64,000 nt of DNA from Nonomuraea ceibae (GTDB lineage: Bacteria; Actinomycetota; Actinomycetes; Streptosporangiales; Streptosporangiaceae). The stretch is taken from contig NZ_JAHKRO010000008.1 in the NCBI RefSeq assembly GCF_019396325.1, positions 62,001-126,000 of the forward strand, written 5' to 3'. The position numbers and the translations under genes are program-made. The notes beneath the pieces are model-generated. The model searched no databases. It saw only the letters and a program-made list of their open reading frames with translations, and was not told where the DNA came from. Shown here one piece after another: positions 62,653 to 64,000 of the stretch. The number at the start of each line of letters is the position of its first letter. The first letter of the stretch is position 1.

Positions 62653-64000
62653 TCCGCACGCATAAGGCCGGGGAGCTCCGCGAGGAGCACGCCGGGCAGC
62701 AGGTGACGCTCGCAGGATGGGTGGCCCGCCGCCGTGATCACGGCGGCGTGGTCTTCATCGACCTGCGCGACGCCTCCGGCTCGGCGCAGGTGGTCTTCCG
62801 CGAGGAGGACCACGCCCACGACCTGCGCGCCGAATACTGCGTGCAGGTGTCCGGCCTGGTACGGGTGCGGCCCGAGGGCAACGAGAACCCCGAGCTGCCC
62901 ACCGGCGCGATCGAGGTCGTGGCCGAGACGGTCGAGGTGCTCAGCGAGTCGGCGCCGCTGCCGTTCCCCATCGAGGGCAACGTGGGGGTGTCGGAGGAGG
63001 CGCGGCTGAAGTACCGCTACCTCGACATCCGCCGCCAGCAGGTCGCCGCCGCGATGCGCACCCGCTCCAAGGCCACCTACCTGGCCAACGAGGTGATGAA
63101 CGAGCTCGGCTTCGTCTACGTCGAGACGCCGACGCTCACCCGCTCCACGCCCGAGGGCGCGCGCGACTTCCTGGTGCCGGTGCGCCTGCAGCCGGGCAAC
63201 TGGTACGCGCTGCCGCAGTCGCCGCAGCTGTTCAAGCAGCTGCTCCAGGTGGCCGGGCTGGAGCGCTACTACCAGCTCGCCAAGTGCTACCGCGACGAGG
63301 ACCTGCGCGCCGACCGTCAGCCGGAGTTCACCCAGATCGACGTCGAGATGTCCTTCGTCGACCAGGAGGACGTCATCGAGGTCGGCGAGAAGCTGATCGG
63401 CAGGCTGTGGCGGGAGATCCTCGGCTACGAGATCCCCATGCCGCTGCCCCGCATGACCTACGCCGACGCGATGGCCCGCTACGGCTCCGACAAGCCCGAC
63501 CTGCGCTTCGGCCAGGAGCTCGTCGAGATGACGGACTACTTCGCCGGCACGTCGTTCCGCGTCTTCCAGGCCGACTACGTCGGCGCGGTCGTCATGCCCG
63601 GCGGCGCCTCGCAGACGCGCAAGGAGCTCGACGGCTGGCAGGAGTGGGCGCGCAGCCGCGGCGCCAAGGGCCTGGCGTACGTGCTCGTCCAGGAGGACGG
63701 CACGCTCGGCGGCCCGGTGGCCAAGAACCTGTCGGAGTCCGAGACCTCGGGCCTGGCGGCGAAGGTCGGCGCGCAGCCGGGCGACGCCGTCTTCTTCGCG
63801 GCCGGCGCCCGCGGCGCCTCGCGCGACCTGCTCGGCGCGGCCCGGCTGGAGATCGGCCGCCGCTGCGGGCTCATCGACGAGTCGCAGTGGTCGTTCCTGT
63901 GGGTCGTGGACGCGCCCATGTTCGAGGAGGACGGCGAGGGCGGCTGGACGGCCGTGCACCACCCGTTCACCGGCCCCAAGCCCGAATGGGCCGACAACTT
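62649..64000 (+). CDS. aspS: Aspartyl-tRNA synthetase, partial (3' end beyond window)
   Basis: The frame starts at GTG 62649, overlapping the hisS TGA (GTGA), and stays open to the last base: 450 codons of about 590 expected. The N-terminal OB-fold anticodon-binding domain ([20 protein letters not shown]) is followed by class II motif [22 protein letters not shown] and motif 2 [19 protein letters not shown]. The bacterial GAD insert is in the later part. It charges tRNA-Asp. Confidence 0.96.
   Translation, partial: MIRTHKAGELREEHAGQQVTLAGWVARRRDHGGVVFIDLRDASGSAQVVFREEDHAHDLRAEYCVQVSGLVRVRPEGNENPELPTGAIEVVAETVEVLSESAPLPFPIEGNVGVSEEARLKYRYLDIRRQQVAAAMRTRSKATYLANEVMNELGFVYVETPTLTRSTPEGARDFLVPVRLQPGNWYALPQSPQLFKQLLQVAGLERYYQLAKCYRDEDLRADRQPEFTQIDVEMSFVDQEDVIEVGEKLIGRLWREILGYEIPMPLPRMTYADAMARYGSDKPDLRFGQELVEMTDYFAGTSFRVFQADYVGAVVMPGGASQTRKELDGWQEWARSRGAKGLAYVLVQEDGTLGGPVAKNLSESETSGLAAKVGAQPGDAVFFAAGARGASRDLLGAARLEIGRRCGLIDESQWSFLWVVDAPMFEEDGEGGWTAVHHPFTGPKPEWADN

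Noticed and set aside
1..64000. tRNA, rRNA, insertion sequences, prophage or integrase genes
   Set aside because: I found no cloverleaf-like sequence, transposase or integrase motif, or terminal inverted repeats with target duplications.

Overview
The window is a 64 kb piece of a very GC-rich actinomycete chromosome. Frequent GTG starts, ATGA/GTGA stop-start overlaps, phosphatidylinositol mannoside genes and F420/P450-type enzymes point to a mycelial actinobacterium. The gene order thrS ... HIT ... pgsA-patA-pimA ... pdxS ... pdxT-yebC ... ruvCAB-yajC-secDF-apt-relA ... hisS-aspS suggests the order Streptosporangiales (Nonomuraea-like). That placement is inference; no rRNA is present to test it.

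The left part (1-20.3 kb) is accessory. It opens with the tail of a TPR protein, then two FAD-linked oxidases flanking a MocR regulator and a metallo-beta-lactamase (MBL) fold protein, and a cupin/ArsR pair. A second MBL enzyme and a Tat-exported DyP peroxidase follow. Next come two decayed divergent genes (9738-10888) beside an intact three-gene membrane operon (11069-13218). The rest of this part holds two MarR-type or small-membrane units, a hemerythrin/DUF2249 protein, HD, DUF4031 and HAD proteins, a cytochrome P450, and a DUF2637-like/DUF2786 pair.

From 20.3 to 31.5 kb there is a mix: phosphoglucomutase, an F420-type monooxygenase, a GH25 protein, threonyl-tRNA synthetase, a PIG-L deacetylase, a SigX5-like sigma factor with its neighbour, an alpha/beta hydrolase with a stop near its original start, an Asp23 protein, a HIT hydrolase and a secreted GHL10 glycosidase.

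From 31.5 to 64 kb the window is mainly conserved core: EF-G2, the PIM operon (pgsA, patA, pimA, membrane protein), a DUF3048 lipoprotein and PLP synthase (pdxS, pdxT, split by phoD and a marR-MFS unit). After these come yebC, a fused double ABC permease, a GNAT protein, the Holliday junction operon ruvCAB, the Sec accessory genes yajC-secD-secF, apt, relA, a nucleotidyltransferase-cupin fusion, DUF349, a membrane cyclophilin, an MBL hydrolase, hisS and the start of aspS.

The best candidate for an undescribed system is the 11069-13218 operon. It encodes a membrane protein whose C-terminal alpha/beta domain carries a GTGYEL motif like that of nucleoside deoxyribosyltransferase or TIR-type enzymes, a RipA-like small membrane protein, and a 96-residue protein with a possible RyR-like motif. 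Other points of interest are a bipartite hairpin in front of thrS, a 16-bp perfect palindrome upstream of yajC, several apparently leaderless promoters, and lineage-specific extensions of RuvC, SecD and the ABC permease.
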